A program made the translations under genes and the position numbers. 64,000 nucleotides of DNA from an uncultured bacterium (lineage in GTDB: Bacteria > Actinomycetota > Coriobacteriia > Coriobacteriales > Coriobacteriaceae): positions 310,001 through 374,000 of the forward strand of contig CAJMQJ010000001.1 of assembly GCA_905215525.1 (NCBI GenBank). Direction: 5' to 3'. Below the pieces are notes generated by a model, which saw only the letters and a program-made list of their open reading frames with translations, did no database searches and was not told the origin of the DNA. Positions 36,917-45,328 of the stretch are shown piece by piece. The stretch's first letter is position 1. Each line of letters starts with the position of its first letter.

Positions 36917-37999
36917 TTGAAGAAAAGCAATCTGGGCTATGTGCTGGTGCTGATCGCCGCGCTTATGTGGGGCAGCATCGGAATCTTTGTAAACGGCATC
37001 TCGGCCATGGGCGTTACGTCCCAGAGTATGGCTGCCTTTCGCTTGTTGTCGGGTGCCGTCTTAATGGCTCCGGTCTTGGCATTCATGGGTTGCCAGGGAG
37101 GTGCTCGTGAGGGAAAGGCATCGGGTCCCCTGGCACTGTTCAAGGCAAGCCCTAAAGAGCTTGTTCCCTGCGCGCTTGTCGGTATCGTCGGTTTGGCCGC
37201 CGCCAACACCTGCTATTACGAGTGCATGGGCGAGGTGGGCATGTCCACGGCCTCGGTGCTGCTCTACACCTCGCCGGTGTTTGGCGTCATGCTCGGCCGC
37301 GTGCTTTATCGCGAGGACGTGACCCCCAACAAGCTCGTTGCCATTGTCTTTAACATCGTTGGCTGCGTGCTTGCAGTGACCAATGGCGACCTTTCCGGTT
37401 TTCATTTTTCGGTTTGGGGCGTCACGTCGGGCGTGATTGCAGGCCTTTGTGGTGCGTCGCTCGCGGTGTTTAGCCGAATAGCAACCAAGACGGTCCACCC
37501 GCTGGCTGTCACGTTTTGGGGCTTTGTTTTTGGCGGTGCGGTTATGGCGGCTATCGCGGCTCCGTGGCCGGATGTCGCCGCGGCAATGTCGCCACAGCTG
37601 CTGCTGCTGTTCCTTGGCTTTGGACTCATCCCCACAGCCGTGGCTTACATCTTATATATGCAGGGCCTGTCCATGGGGCTCGAGACGTCGAAAGTTCCCG
37701 TCGTAATGTCATTCGAGACAGTCGTCACCGTACTGCTGGGCATTGGTGTCTACGCCGAGCCCGCCGGTGCGATCAAAGTCCTGGGCATCGTGCTGGTGCT
37801 CGCGTCTATCCTGATTATGAACACCGACTTCTCCAAGCTGCGCAACAGCGTCATTGCCAAACGTATTGTCGAGAGCATGACCTTTAAGCCCAATGCGTGG
37901 TGGACGGAGAAATCGCAGGACATGGATCTGTTTAAGGAACGCACCGGCATCGCGCTGGAGCCCACCGTGCAGGAAAGTCCCTGGTACTTCGTGCGATAG
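36917..37999 (+). CDS. EamA/DMT-family transporter
   Basis: About 360 residues with ten membrane helices in two EamA repeats; LVLIAALMWGSIGIFVNGIS is the first, and SVWGVTSGVIAGLCGASLAVFS starts the second. GAGGAGG lies 5 nt before the TTG at 36917, which I prefer over the GTG at 36881. The family exports amino acids and other metabolites. Its place between SIS-A and the PTS genes and its TATAACG operator suggest that it handles a product of the pathway, perhaps the amine released by the deglycases. The C-terminal tail of about 45 residues (WWTEKSQDMDLFKERTG) is unusual for EamA proteins. Confidence 0.82.
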   Translation: MKKSNLGYVLVLIAALMWGSIGIFVNGISAMGVTSQSMAAFRLLSGAVLMAPVLAFMGCQGGAREGKASGPLALFKASPKELVPCALVGIVGLAAANTCYYECMGEVGMSTASVLLYTSPVFGVMLGRVLYREDVTPNKLVAIVFNIVGCVLAVTNGDLSGFHFSVWGVTSGVIAGLCGASLAVFSRIATKTVHPLAVTFWGFVFGGAVMAAIAAPWPDVAAAMSPQLLLLFLGFGLIPTAVAYILYMQGLSMGLETSKVPVVMSFETVVTVLLGIGVYAEPAGAIKVLGIVLVLASILIMNTDFSKLRNSVIAKRIVESMTFKPNAWWTEKSQDMDLFKERTGIALEPTVQESPWYFVR

Positions 38000-38114
38000 G
38001 GGGGTTGCGCGCGGCGTCCGACCTGGGGTTATCCAGCCAGCGCCGGCCTACCCAAGACCATCGTTTCGATTGCGTTAAACCCGCCAACGGTCGTTTTTCA
38101 CCCGCGAACGGTTT

Positions 38115-38167
38115 ATATACTAATTATCAATATAAGCAACGTATAAGACGTTATAATGACCATAACG
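38115..38167 (+). promoter_or_regulatory. Promoter and TATAACG-type operator of the first PTS operon
   Basis: AT-rich TTTATATACTAATTATC (from 38112) gives a -10-like region. CGTATAAGACGTTATAATG (38140-38158) contains TATAACGTCTTATACG on the opposite strand, and CATAACG follows at 38161. AAAAGGAGGAGG then precedes the ATG at 38184. Confidence 0.55.
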
Positions 38168-38183
38168 AAAAGGAGGAGGCAAG

Positions 38184-39107
38184 ATGAATCAGATCATTCT
38201 CGCATCTCATGGCGGCCTGGCCGCAGGCGCCAAAGACACGCTCGAGATGGTTCTCGGCGACGTGTCGAACGTCCACGTCGTGTCGCTTGCTCGTGACGAC
38301 AAGGAGCCCATCACCAATAAGGTTGAGGCTATGATCGCCACGTTCAACGCGGACGACACCGTCTATGTGCTGACCGATATGCTCGGCAGCTCGGTCAACA
38401 ACAACATGGTCGAGCTTTCCAAGAACGGCACGAAGTTCACGGTTGTTAGCGGTTTCAACATCCCGCTGGCGCTCACGCTCGCTATGAGCCCCGTCCCCGT
38501 CAAGGGTGCCGAGCTCGCGGCCCTCATCAACGAGGCCCGCACCGGTCTGACCAACCCCAACGCACCGGTCGAGGCCGCCGCGGCTCCCGCCAAGAAGGCC
38601 AAGGCGTCCCGTCACAGCTCCGGTCCCGCCAAGATCGTCCTCGCACGTCTTGACTACCGTCTGCTGCACGGCCAGGTCGTCTTTACCTGGACCACCAAGG
38701 TTCAGGCCGAGCGCATCATCGTCGTCGACAACGCTGCCGCCAACGATGACATCAAGAAGGGCGCTCTTAAGCTGGCCAAGCCCCAGGGCGTGCGCCTGAA
38801 CGTCTTCACCGTCGAGCGTGCCCTCGCCAAGATGGACAAGCTCAACACCCTCGGCGAGCGCGTCATGTTCGTCTTTGGCAACACGGCCGAGATGCTGCAG
38901 TTCTGCCAGGGCTACAAGCTCGACGCCATCAACCTGGGCGCCACCGCCAACCACGACGGTGCCGATCAGGTCGGCGGCAAGGACAGCTCCGTCTTCCTCG
39001 ACGCCACCCAGAAGGCCGACGTCAACCAGCTGCTCGACATGGGCATCAAGCTCTACGTCCAGCAGACCCCTACGTATCAGAGCGTCGACATCGACGCCAA
39101 GCTGTAA
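38184..39107 (+). CDS. PTS mannose-family fused EIIA-EIIB
   Basis: 307 residues. The EIIA domain (1-125) has LASHGGLA with phospho-acceptor His9; the EIIB domain (about 149-307) has ARLDYRLLHGQV with His162. An Ala/Pro/Lys-rich linker joins them (about 127-148). These cytoplasmic domains pass phosphate from HPr to the sugar taken up by EIIC/EIID encoded next. The EI and HPr genes are not in this window. Operon with EIIC, EIID and SIS-B. The mannose family in such contexts transports Amadori compounds such as glucoselysine or fructoselysine. Confidence 0.93.
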   Translation: MNQIILASHGGLAAGAKDTLEMVLGDVSNVHVVSLARDDKEPITNKVEAMIATFNADDTVYVLTDMLGSSVNNNMVELSKNGTKFTVVSGFNIPLALTLAMSPVPVKGAELAALINEARTGLTNPNAPVEAAAAPAKKAKASRHSSGPAKIVLARLDYRLLHGQVVFTWTTKVQAERIIVVDNAAANDDIKKGALKLAKPQGVRLNVFTVERALAKMDKLNTLGERVMFVFGNTAEMLQFCQGYKLDAINLGATANHDGADQVGGKDSSVFLDATQKADVNQLLDMGIKLYVQQTPTYQSVDIDAKL

Positions 39108-39143
39108 TCAACCAGGCTTTTGCCTGACTGAAAGGAGAAGGGT

Positions 39144-39938
39144 ATGAATACGTTCATCAGTGCGGTGCTCGTCGGCCTCGTCGGCGTGTTCTGCATGTGG
39201 GACTCCCGCCTGCTCGGTCGTCTTAACTTCGAGCAGCCTCTCGTTGGCGCTACGCTCGTCGGTCTGCTGCTGGGCGATGTGCCCACCGGCCTTGCCGTCG
39301 GTGCCGCCGTCGAGCTCGTGTCCATGGGCCTGGTGCAGGTCGGCGCCGCCGTTCCGCCCGATATGGTCCTGGGCGGCATCGTGGCAGCTGCCTTCGCGTG
39401 CCTGACCGATGCTTCTGCTGAGACCGCCATGACGATCGCCATCCCGGTCGCCGTCCTGGGTCAGCTCCTCGGCATCGTGTTCCGTTCCATCATCGCCGCC
39501 CTCACCCATGTGGCCGATAGCGCGATCGATAACGGTAACTTCAAGACCGCCTACCGTATGCACATCTGCGCCGGCTCCGGTCTGTACGCCATCATGTACT
39601 TCCTGCCGATCTTCCTGGCCGTCTTTGTTGGCACCGACCTGGTTCAGGCCATCGTCAACATGGTTCCCGAGTGGCTGTCCACTGGTCTTAACGTTTCGAC
39701 CAAGATCATGACCGCCTACGGCTTGGCCCTGCTGCTCACCATGATGATCAAGAAGGGTATGACTCCGTTCCTGTTCATCGGTTTCCTGCTCGCCGCTTAC
39801 CTCAACCTGTCCGTCATCGCGGTCGCTCTGATCGGTGTGTGCCTGGCTGTCGTCTTCATGGGCTTCAAGTTCAACGGTTCCCATGCAGCCGCCGGTGTCG
39901 ATTCCGACTACGATCCGCTCGAAGACGACGAAGACTAA
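39144..39938 (+). CDS. PTS mannose-family EIIC permease
   Basis: 264 residues with the EIIC features NFEQPLVGATLVGLLLGD, GAAVELVSMGLVQVGAA and PPDMVLGG. Several membrane helices cover most of the chain; the tail is acidic (DPLEDDED). GAAAGGAGAAGG precedes the ATG. With EIID (39952) it forms the membrane channel. Confidence 0.93.
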   Translation: MNTFISAVLVGLVGVFCMWDSRLLGRLNFEQPLVGATLVGLLLGDVPTGLAVGAAVELVSMGLVQVGAAVPPDMVLGGIVAAAFACLTDASAETAMTIAIPVAVLGQLLGIVFRSIIAALTHVADSAIDNGNFKTAYRMHICAGSGLYAIMYFLPIFLAVFVGTDLVQAIVNMVPEWLSTGLNVSTKIMTAYGLALLLTMMIKKGMTPFLFIGFLLAAYLNLSVIAVALIGVCLAVVFMGFKFNGSHAAAGVDSDYDPLEDDED

Positions 39939-39951
39939 GGAGGAACACACT

Positions 39952-40785
39952 ATGGCAACCGCAACCAAGGACGTGTCCCTGAACAAGAAGGTCAGCCAGT
40001 TCTTCTGGCGCTCCTGGGCCATCCAGGCCTCTTGGAACTACGAGCGTCAGATGAACATGGGCTTCCTCTACGGCATGGTTCCCACGCTCGATCGCCTCTA
40101 TCCGGATGAGTCCGACCCCAAGCAGCTCGCCGCTAAGAAAGAGGCTTACCACCGTCACATGGCGTTCTACAACTGCACCCCGCAGACGAGCGCTTTCATC
40201 CTAGGCCTCGCCGCCTCCATGGAGGAAGAGTACGCCAAGGATCCCGAGAACTTCGACCCCGATTCGATCAACGCGGTCAAGACCTCCCTTATGGGTCCGC
40301 TTTCCGGCATCGGTGACTCCTTCTTCCAGGGCACCATCCGCGTTATCGCCTTTGGCCTGGGTGTTCAGCTGGCTCAGCAGGGCTCCATCATGGGCCCGAT
40401 CCTGGCCATGCTCATCTCCATCGTGCCCTCCGTGCTGATCACTTGGTTCGCAGCCAAGATCGGCTATCAGGGCGGCCACGAGTACCTGAGCAAGCTCCAG
40501 GGCGGCGACCTCATGGAGAAGCTCATGTATGTCTGCGGTATCGTGGGTCTTATGTCCGTGGGCGGCATGATCGCCACGCTGATCGGCGCCACCACCCCGC
40601 TGCAGTTCGCTGACGGCACCGTCGTGATCCAGGACATCCTGGACGGCATGATGCCCCAGATGATCTCCCTCGGCCTCACCGGCCTTATGTACTGGCTCAT
40701 CAAGAAGAACGTCAACACCGGTTGGCTTCTCGTGATCGCCATCGTGGGCGGCATCGCCCTCTCCGCGGCCGGCATCCTGGCCTAG
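39952..40785 (+). CDS. PTS mannose-family EIID
   Basis: 277 residues. The N-terminal cytoplasmic part FFWRSWAIQASWNYERQM and GFLYGMVPTLDRLYP, then LMGPLSGIGDSFFQGT and hydrophobic C-terminal segments, are diagnostic of EIID. AAGGAGGAAC precedes the ATG at 39952, 13 nt after the EIIC stop. Functions only with EIIC. Confidence 0.94.
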   Translation: MATATKDVSLNKKVSQFFWRSWAIQASWNYERQMNMGFLYGMVPTLDRLYPDESDPKQLAAKKEAYHRHMAFYNCTPQTSAFILGLAASMEEEYAKDPENFDPDSINAVKTSLMGPLSGIGDSFFQGTIRVIAFGLGVQLAQQGSIMGPILAMLISIVPSVLITWFAAKIGYQGGHEYLSKLQGGDLMEKLMYVCGIVGLMSVGGMIATLIGATTPLQFADGTVVIQDILDGMMPQMISLGLTGLMYWLIKKNVNTGWLLVIAIVGGIALSAAGILA

Positions 40786-40819
40786 TCGCGACCAAGCGCC
40801 TAACCGCTTTCCCCCGGGG

Positions 40820-40894
40820 GCCTGCCTGGCATCCCATACCCCAGGCAGGCTTCCATCCCTAGATGTGTCAAAGGGACAGTTCCTTTGACACATC
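40820..40894. repeat. Two hairpins between EIID and SIS-B
   Basis: GCCTGCCTGG (40820-40829) pairs with CCAGGCAGGC (40841-40850). A second hairpin GATGTGTCAAAGG-GACAGTT-CCTTTGACACATC (40862-40894) has perfect 13-bp arms. Neither has a T run. They may cut or stabilise the PTS transcript so that SIS-B is made at a different level. Confidence 0.6.
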
Positions 40895-40984
40895 CTCAAC
40901 GGGCCGGCGACTCGGTCCAAACCACGGTAACCCTGCGAGCGCCCGGCAATGTGGCGCCGCAAAAAATCGAAAGGAATGTGTCAG

Positions 40985-41968
40985 ATGTACGAGATCGACC
41001 TTAACCTCCCTAAGCAGATCGTCGCTGACGTCCTGTCCAACCACGAGATCCACAGCGTCGCCTTCGTCGGCTGCGGTGCTTCCATGTCCGACCTTTACCC
41101 TGCCAAGTACTTCCTGGCCAACAACACGGACAAGCTGAACGTTCAGATCTTCACCGCTAACGAGTTCAACTACGACACGCCTTCCTGGGTCAACGAGCAC
41201 ACCTTCGTGATCACCTGCTCCCTGGGTGGCTCCACGCCCGAGACCGTCGAGGCCAACAAGACCGCCAAGAAGCACAACTGCCCGGTCGTCTCCCTCACCA
41301 ACAAGGCCGGCTCCGCTCTGACCGTCGACGCCGACCACGTCATTGTTCACGGCTTCCATGCCAACTACGCTGCCAAGTGCGAGAAGCCTGGCTACGCCAT
41401 CGCTCTTGCTCTCGAGATCCTTCAGCAGACCGAGGGCTATGACCACTACGAGGACATGATCACCGGCCTCACCAACGTCTTCGAGCTCTGCGAGAACGCC
41501 GCTCAGTCCGCCAAGGGCCTCGCCAAGCAGTTCGCCCAGGACTTCAAGGACGACAAGATGATCTACTTCATGGCCTCTGGTGCCTCCGAGAAGATGGCTT
41601 ATTCTCACGCCGCCTTCCTGTTCACCGAGATGCAGTGGATCGACGCCGCCGCCTACAACACCGGCGAGTACTTCCACGGCCCGTTCGAGGTTTCCACCGA
41701 GGGTAAGCCCTACGTCTTCTTCATGTCCGATGGTGCCACCCGTCCGATGGACGCCCGCGCCCTCACCTTCCTTAAGCGCATGGGCGCCAAGGTCGCTCTG
41801 ATCGACTCCAAGGACTACGGTCTGGCCGACGCCGTGCCGGCAAGCGTCGTCACCTACTTCAACCCGCTGCTGCACCTCGCCGTTATGCGCGAGTACGGCA
41901 ACCAGATCGCCGAGGCCCGTCAGCACCCGCTGACCATGCGTCGCTACATGTGGAAGCTTTCCTACTAA
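40985..41968 (+). CDS. SIS-domain deglycase-like protein B
   Basis: 327 residues with two SIS domains. FVGCGASMSDLYPAKYF, CSLGGSTPETVEA (phosphosugar loop), and Glu215/His231 (FTEMQW then GEYFHGPFE) with the same 16-residue spacing as in FraB/FrlB. It follows the PTS genes and is predicted to cleave the 6-phosphorylated compound they import. The ATG at 40985 is preferred, 9 nt after GAAAGGA; the ATG at 40976 abuts that site. Very strong codon bias. A strong terminator follows at 42003. Confidence 0.88.
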   Translation: MYEIDLNLPKQIVADVLSNHEIHSVAFVGCGASMSDLYPAKYFLANNTDKLNVQIFTANEFNYDTPSWVNEHTFVITCSLGGSTPETVEANKTAKKHNCPVVSLTNKAGSALTVDADHVIVHGFHANYAAKCEKPGYAIALALEILQQTEGYDHYEDMITGLTNVFELCENAAQSAKGLAKQFAQDFKDDKMIYFMASGASEKMAYSHAAFLFTEMQWIDAAAYNTGEYFHGPFEVSTEGKPYVFFMSDGATRPMDARALTFLKRMGAKVALIDSKDYGLADAVPASVVTYFNPLLHLAVMREYGNQIAEARQHPLTMRRYMWKLSY

Positions 41969-42002
41969 TCACAAGTAAGTAGACCTTACGGGTTGATTGA
42001 GA

Positions 42003-42033
42003 GGGGATGGGGTTTTGCCCCGTCCCCTTTTTT
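42003..42033 (+). terminator. Intrinsic terminator after SIS-B
   Basis: GGGGATGGGG (42003-42012), short loop, CCCCGTCCCC (42018-42027), then TTTTTT. Confidence 0.9.
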
Positions 42034-42069
42034 GCTTTGGGGAGGGCGTGTCTGTCGCGTCGCAAAACA

Positions 42070-42102
42070 CCAGATAAAACCTACCAAAATAAACCTGTCC
42101 CT
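42070..42102. repeat. Single arm of the 34-bp repeat
   Basis: The 33 nt starting CCAGATAAAACCTACC and ending CCTGTCCCT are identical to the right arm of the element at 34452-34619. It sits in the leader of the HAD gene, followed by TTTTT. Confidence 0.7.
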
Positions 42103-42127
42103 TTTTGGCAGGTGGGAGGAGATGCGT

Positions 42128-42757
42128 ATGATCAAGGCAGTGCTGTTTGATATGGACGGCGTGCTGGTCGATACCGAGTGGTTCTACAACCGTCGCCGCG
42201 TGGCCTTTATGGAAGAGAAGGGGTTCCATTTTGACGAGATCCCCGATCTTTCGGGGTCTAACGAGCCTGCCATTTGGAAGTCGCTGGTGCCCGACGATAT
42301 TGAGCTGCGCGAGCGTCTGCGCGTGGAGTACAAGCAGGTCTACAGCCCGGTTCACCCCGTTCCGTATGCCGAGCTGCTCAACGAGCAGACGGAGCCGGTG
42401 ATGCGCGAGCTGCACGAGCGCGGCGTGAAGTGCGCCATCGCAAGCTCGTCCTATCGTGAGCTCATTGACGAGCTGGTTGAGATTGCCGGTATCGCCGACG
42501 TGCTGGACTACACCATCAGCGGTCACGAGTGCAGTGCGTTTAAGCCCGACCCCGAGATCTACCTGCGTGCCATGAAGGCGCTGGGAGTTGACCCCGCCGA
42601 GTGTCTGGTTATCGAGGACTCGCCTTTGGGTATCGAGGCCGGCAAGCGCTCCGGCGCCCGCGTCCTGGCACTGCGTCCGCATGAGGGCGTCAACCTGGAC
42701 CAGTCCGCCGCCGACGTCGTCATCGACAACCTGAGCGACATTTTGGCCGCTCTGTAG
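42128..42757 (+). CDS. HAD-superfamily phosphatase/phosphoglucomutase-like
   Basis: 209 residues. FDMDGVLVDTEW (motif I, nucleophile Asp), ASSSYRELI (motif II Ser), FKPDPEIY (motif III Lys) and VIEDSPLGIEAG (motif IV). This is the beta-phosphoglucomutase/DOG-phosphatase-like subgroup. GGAGGAG lies 6 nt before the ATG at 42128. As the last gene after SIS-B it may dephosphorylate or isomerise a sugar phosphate of the same pathway, although a terminator separates the two. Confidence 0.86.
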   Translation: MIKAVLFDMDGVLVDTEWFYNRRRVAFMEEKGFHFDEIPDLSGSNEPAIWKSLVPDDIELRERLRVEYKQVYSPVHPVPYAELLNEQTEPVMRELHERGVKCAIASSSYRELIDELVEIAGIADVLDYTISGHECSAFKPDPEIYLRAMKALGVDPAECLVIEDSPLGIEAGKRSGARVLALRPHEGVNLDQSAADVVIDNLSDILAAL

Positions 42758-42852
42758 TGTCAATCCACCGCGAGAAGCACTGGTTCACGCGTCATTTGCT
42801 GCAGATTGGCTTAATTTGGCATCAATTTAGATCCGTTTGGCTTCGATTCGGG

Positions 42853-42976
42853 CTAAGTGAGTAGACTTTTTGGCGCAGGCCGAGCACAAAGCGTTTCTGA
42901 CTTAGTAAAACCGCAGGTCACAGAGGTGGCTGTTATTGGCTGTGCTCGGCAGGTTGCGAAAAGTCTACTCACTTAG
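42853..42976. repeat. Inverted repeat, 18-bp perfect outer arms
   Basis: CTAAGTGAGTAGACTTTT (42853-42870) and AAAAGTCTACTCACTTAG (42959-42976), with an inner pair GCCGAGCACA (42879-42888) / TGTGCTCGGC (42941-42950). No coding potential seen. Confidence 0.7.
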
Positions 42977-43112
42977 AATTTGGGCCTTTGGTTGTGGGGT
43001 TACCGGTCCCGTTTTGGTTGTCGAGAGAGGGTGAATTGAAGCGCCCTCTCGCGCTCCATGCTACAATCGCCGGCATGCCCCACAATTACATCTGCCTTCG
43101 AAAGGAGCCTAC

Positions 43113-44120
43113 GTGGCGAACGCCATCGATCAGCTCACGGACCGCGTGCTCGTGCTCGGCCGTCTCACCATCGTCCGCCGCGCCATTACTGCCGTGGCGG
43201 TCACCATCTCCGCCGTTCTCCAGACATTTCTGATTCAGGCGTTCATTCGCCCCGCCGACCTGCTTCCGAGCGGCCTCACCGGCGTCGCGGTCCTGCTCGA
43301 TCGCGTCACCTCGCTCGGCGGCGTTCATATCGACATCTCGCTCGGCATGCTCGCGCTCAACATCCCCGTGGCGCTCCTTTGCTGGAGCGGCATCAGCAAG
43401 CGCTTCGTCATCTTCTCGATGATGCAGGTCATGCTCTCGTCGCTGTTCCTCAACATCTTTCACTTCGCCCCGTTTTTGGGCGACAAGATCATGCTCATCA
43501 TCTTTGGCGGCGTGGTCTCGGGCCTGGGCGCCGCCATCGCGCTTAAGTCCGGCGCATCCACCGGCGGCACCGACTTTATCGCGCTGTGGGTTTCCAACCA
43601 TACAGGCAAGACCATCTGGGGCGTCATCTTTGGCTTTAACTGCGCTATCCTGGCGATCTTTGGCTTTATGTTTGGTTGGGACAATGCGGCGTATTCCATC
43701 GTGTTCCAGTTTATTTCGACCAAGACCATCGACAGTTTCTACCGACGCTACGACCGTGTGACGCTGCAGATCACGACACGCAAGGCAGACGAGGTCATGA
43801 CAGCCTATGTTGACCATTTTCAGCATGGCATTAGCTGCGCCGAGGTCATTGGCGGATACAGCCGCGAAAAGATGTATCTGCTGCACGCCGTTGTCTCGAC
43901 CTACGAGAGCCAGGACATTATCAAGCTGGTGTGCGATATTGATCCCGGCGCCGTGATCAATGTGTTCCACACGCTCAACTTCGTGGGCGGCTGGTGGGGC
44001 GGTCATGTCGACGAGCCCATGCCCACGGCCGTACCCGATCCCGACAAGCCCGCGCGCATGGCCAGCAGGCAGGCGCGCCTCAGCGAGCAGGACAGTCTGC
44101 AGCAGGACGACGGCAAGTAA
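43113..44120 (+). CDS. YitT-family membrane protein (DUF161/DUF2179)
   Basis: 335 residues. About five membrane helices (20-200; LLPSGLTGVAVLLDRV, GGVVSGLGAAIALKSGASTGGTDFIA) followed by a cytoplasmic DUF2179 domain (about 225-300; DRVTLQITTRKADEV, GGYSREKMYLLHAVVS). GTG start with GAAAGGAG 6 nt upstream. The C-terminal extension (VDEPMPTAVPDPDKPARM) is polar. The function of the family is unknown. Neighbouring regulators suggest it could belong to the sugar-amine island, but no shared operator is seen at its promoter. Confidence 0.85.
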   Translation: MANAIDQLTDRVLVLGRLTIVRRAITAVAVTISAVLQTFLIQAFIRPADLLPSGLTGVAVLLDRVTSLGGVHIDISLGMLALNIPVALLCWSGISKRFVIFSMMQVMLSSLFLNIFHFAPFLGDKIMLIIFGGVVSGLGAAIALKSGASTGGTDFIALWVSNHTGKTIWGVIFGFNCAILAIFGFMFGWDNAAYSIVFQFISTKTIDSFYRRYDRVTLQITTRKADEVMTAYVDHFQHGISCAEVIGGYSREKMYLLHAVVSTYESQDIIKLVCDIDPGAVINVFHTLNFVGGWWGGHVDEPMPTAVPDPDKPARMASRQARLSEQDSLQQDDGK

Positions 44121-44165
44121 GGATTTGCTGTATGTGGTGTATCGTTTTATCAAACTGAGATAACA

Positions 44166-44190
44166 TATAAAAAGACGTTATATACGTATT
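44166..44190 (+). promoter_or_regulatory. TATAACG-type operator upstream of the GntR gene
   Basis: AAAGACGTTATATACGTATT reads AATACGTATATAACGTCTTT on the other strand, matching the TATATAACG(A/T)CT core found before the DMT, PTS IIAB and SIS-D genes. Position just upstream of the repressor gene suggests autoregulation. Confidence 0.6.
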
Positions 44191-44224
44191 AGTTATTTCG
44201 CTATTTTGATAAGAGTGATCAGAT

Positions 44225-44944
44225 ATGCCCGCACCCAAAAATGCACCACTTTACCAGCAGATTTACGACGAAATCAAGGATGCGATCGAGAAAGGTGTTT
44301 ATGCACCCAAGGAGCGTATCCCGTCCGAGCTTGAGCTTGCCGAGCAGTACGAGGTAAGCCGCATTACGGTGCGTCGCGCCGTTGAGGAGCTGTGCTCCGA
44401 TGGCTACCTGGTTAAGCAGCAGGGCCGCGGCACCTTTGTCTCCACGCCGCACATCAACCGCCAGTTCCACGCCTCGACGCTGCAGACGTTTACCGCGCTG
44501 TGTGCCGACAATGACATGAAGGCGGGTGCACACGTGGTCGATCGCCAGATTGTGCCGGCACGTCAAAACGAGATGGAGTTCTTTGGCCTGCAGAAGGACG
44601 CGCTGCTACTGCACATTAAGCGCGTGCGTACGGCCGACGGCGAGCCCATCTTTGAGGAAAACATCTTTGTGCCGTTTGATACATACCGTGAGCTGTTGAC
44701 GGCCGATCTTGAGGACAAGTCGATTTTTGCCGAGGTCGAGCGTGTTGGCGGAACGCCGATTGTCTCGGTTGGCTACCGTACGGTCGAGGCCGTTCGCGCT
44801 AACGCCGAGCAAGCGGCCGAGTTGGGCATTGCTCCGCACGATCCACTGCTCAATCTACGCGCCGGCTTTACCGGCCCCAATGGCGAGCCGGTCCTGATGG
44901 GTAAGCAGTACTACGTGGGATCGCGCTACGTTATGGTGATGTAG
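44225..44944 (+). CDS. GntR/UTRA transcriptional regulator (candidate repressor of the TATAACG regulon)
   Basis: 239 residues: PLYQQIYDEIKDAIEKGVY, RIPSELELAEQYEVSRITV, RRAVEELCSDGYLV form the winged helix, and the UTRA domain covers about 95-235. HutC-type regulators usually sense phosphorylated sugars or their derivatives. An operator-like sequence sits 35-60 nt before its start, and the same core occurs before three other genes in this window, so this protein is the simplest candidate for the shared repressor. Confidence 0.88.
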   Translation: MPAPKNAPLYQQIYDEIKDAIEKGVYAPKERIPSELELAEQYEVSRITVRRAVEELCSDGYLVKQQGRGTFVSTPHINRQFHASTLQTFTALCADNDMKAGAHVVDRQIVPARQNEMEFFGLQKDALLLHIKRVRTADGEPIFEENIFVPFDTYRELLTADLEDKSIFAEVERVGGTPIVSVGYRTVEAVRANAEQAAELGIAPHDPLLNLRAGFTGPNGEPVLMGKQYYVGSRYVMVM

Positions 44945-44949
44945 CTCTA

Positions 44950-44989
44950 GTTGCGCGGTTTTCCAAACCGCGCAACGGCTCGACGCTGC
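44950..44989 (+). repeat. Hairpin plus TCGACGCTGC block
   Basis: Perfect 12-bp stem GTTGCGCGGTTT-TCC-AAACCGCGCAAC (44950-44976) followed by TCGACGCTGC (44980-44989). It matches the left end of the larger repeat elements, with compensatory differences in the stem. Confidence 0.65.
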
Positions 44990-44999
44990 GCCCTTGGTT

Positions 45000-45142
45000 C
45001 CGCCGTTCTAACGAACGGCGGACCGGTCGACGCTGCAAACGCCCCTAAGCGGCAATCTGACGTTCAATCGTCGGTCGCGTACCGAAGTACGCTTCCCTCC
45101 TCTTTCACGTCACCTTGCTCGCTTAGGGGCGTTTTCGCTGAC
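45000..45142 (+). repeat. Structured repeat element, copy 2 (about 143 bp)
   Basis: Stem CCGCCGTTC-TAAC-GAACGGCGG (45000-45021), TCGACGCTGC (45027-45036), GGCAATCTGACGTTCAAT, inner stem GCGTAC-CGAA-GTACGC, TTTCACGTCACCTTG, and a closing pair CGCCCCTAAGC/GCTTAGGGGCG (about 45040-45050 with 45121-45131) followed by TTTT and CGCTGAC. The order and spacing of blocks match 36550-36697. Confidence 0.65.
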
Positions 45143-45182
45143 TTATGCTCAACCTGCGACGTTTCCACGCCTGTCAAGAGCT

Positions 45183-45238
45183 TAGCCGTTGGGGACGTTC
45201 TTAAACGACTAGTCATTCAAGAACGTCCCCAACGGCTA
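45183..45238. repeat. Palindromic element, 20-bp arms
   Basis: TAGCCGTTGGGGACGTTCTT (45183-45202) and its exact reverse complement (45219-45238), enclosing ACTAGT. The GGGGAC end resembles that of the element at 6937-7156. Confidence 0.7.
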
Positions 45239-45328
45239 CCCGCAGAATGAGCGTGGCTGACAGCCGTACGGCAGCGGTCCGCGTGGCGGCGTATAATCGG
45301 CGGCAGATGACTTGGACGTTAGGAAACC

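Noticed and set aside
38184..42757. Plain mannose or sorbose catabolic operon
   Set aside because: The transporter family alone would allow it, but SIS proteins with a deglycase-type Glu/His pair and no mannose-6-P or sorbose-1-P enzyme argue for a glycated-amine role.
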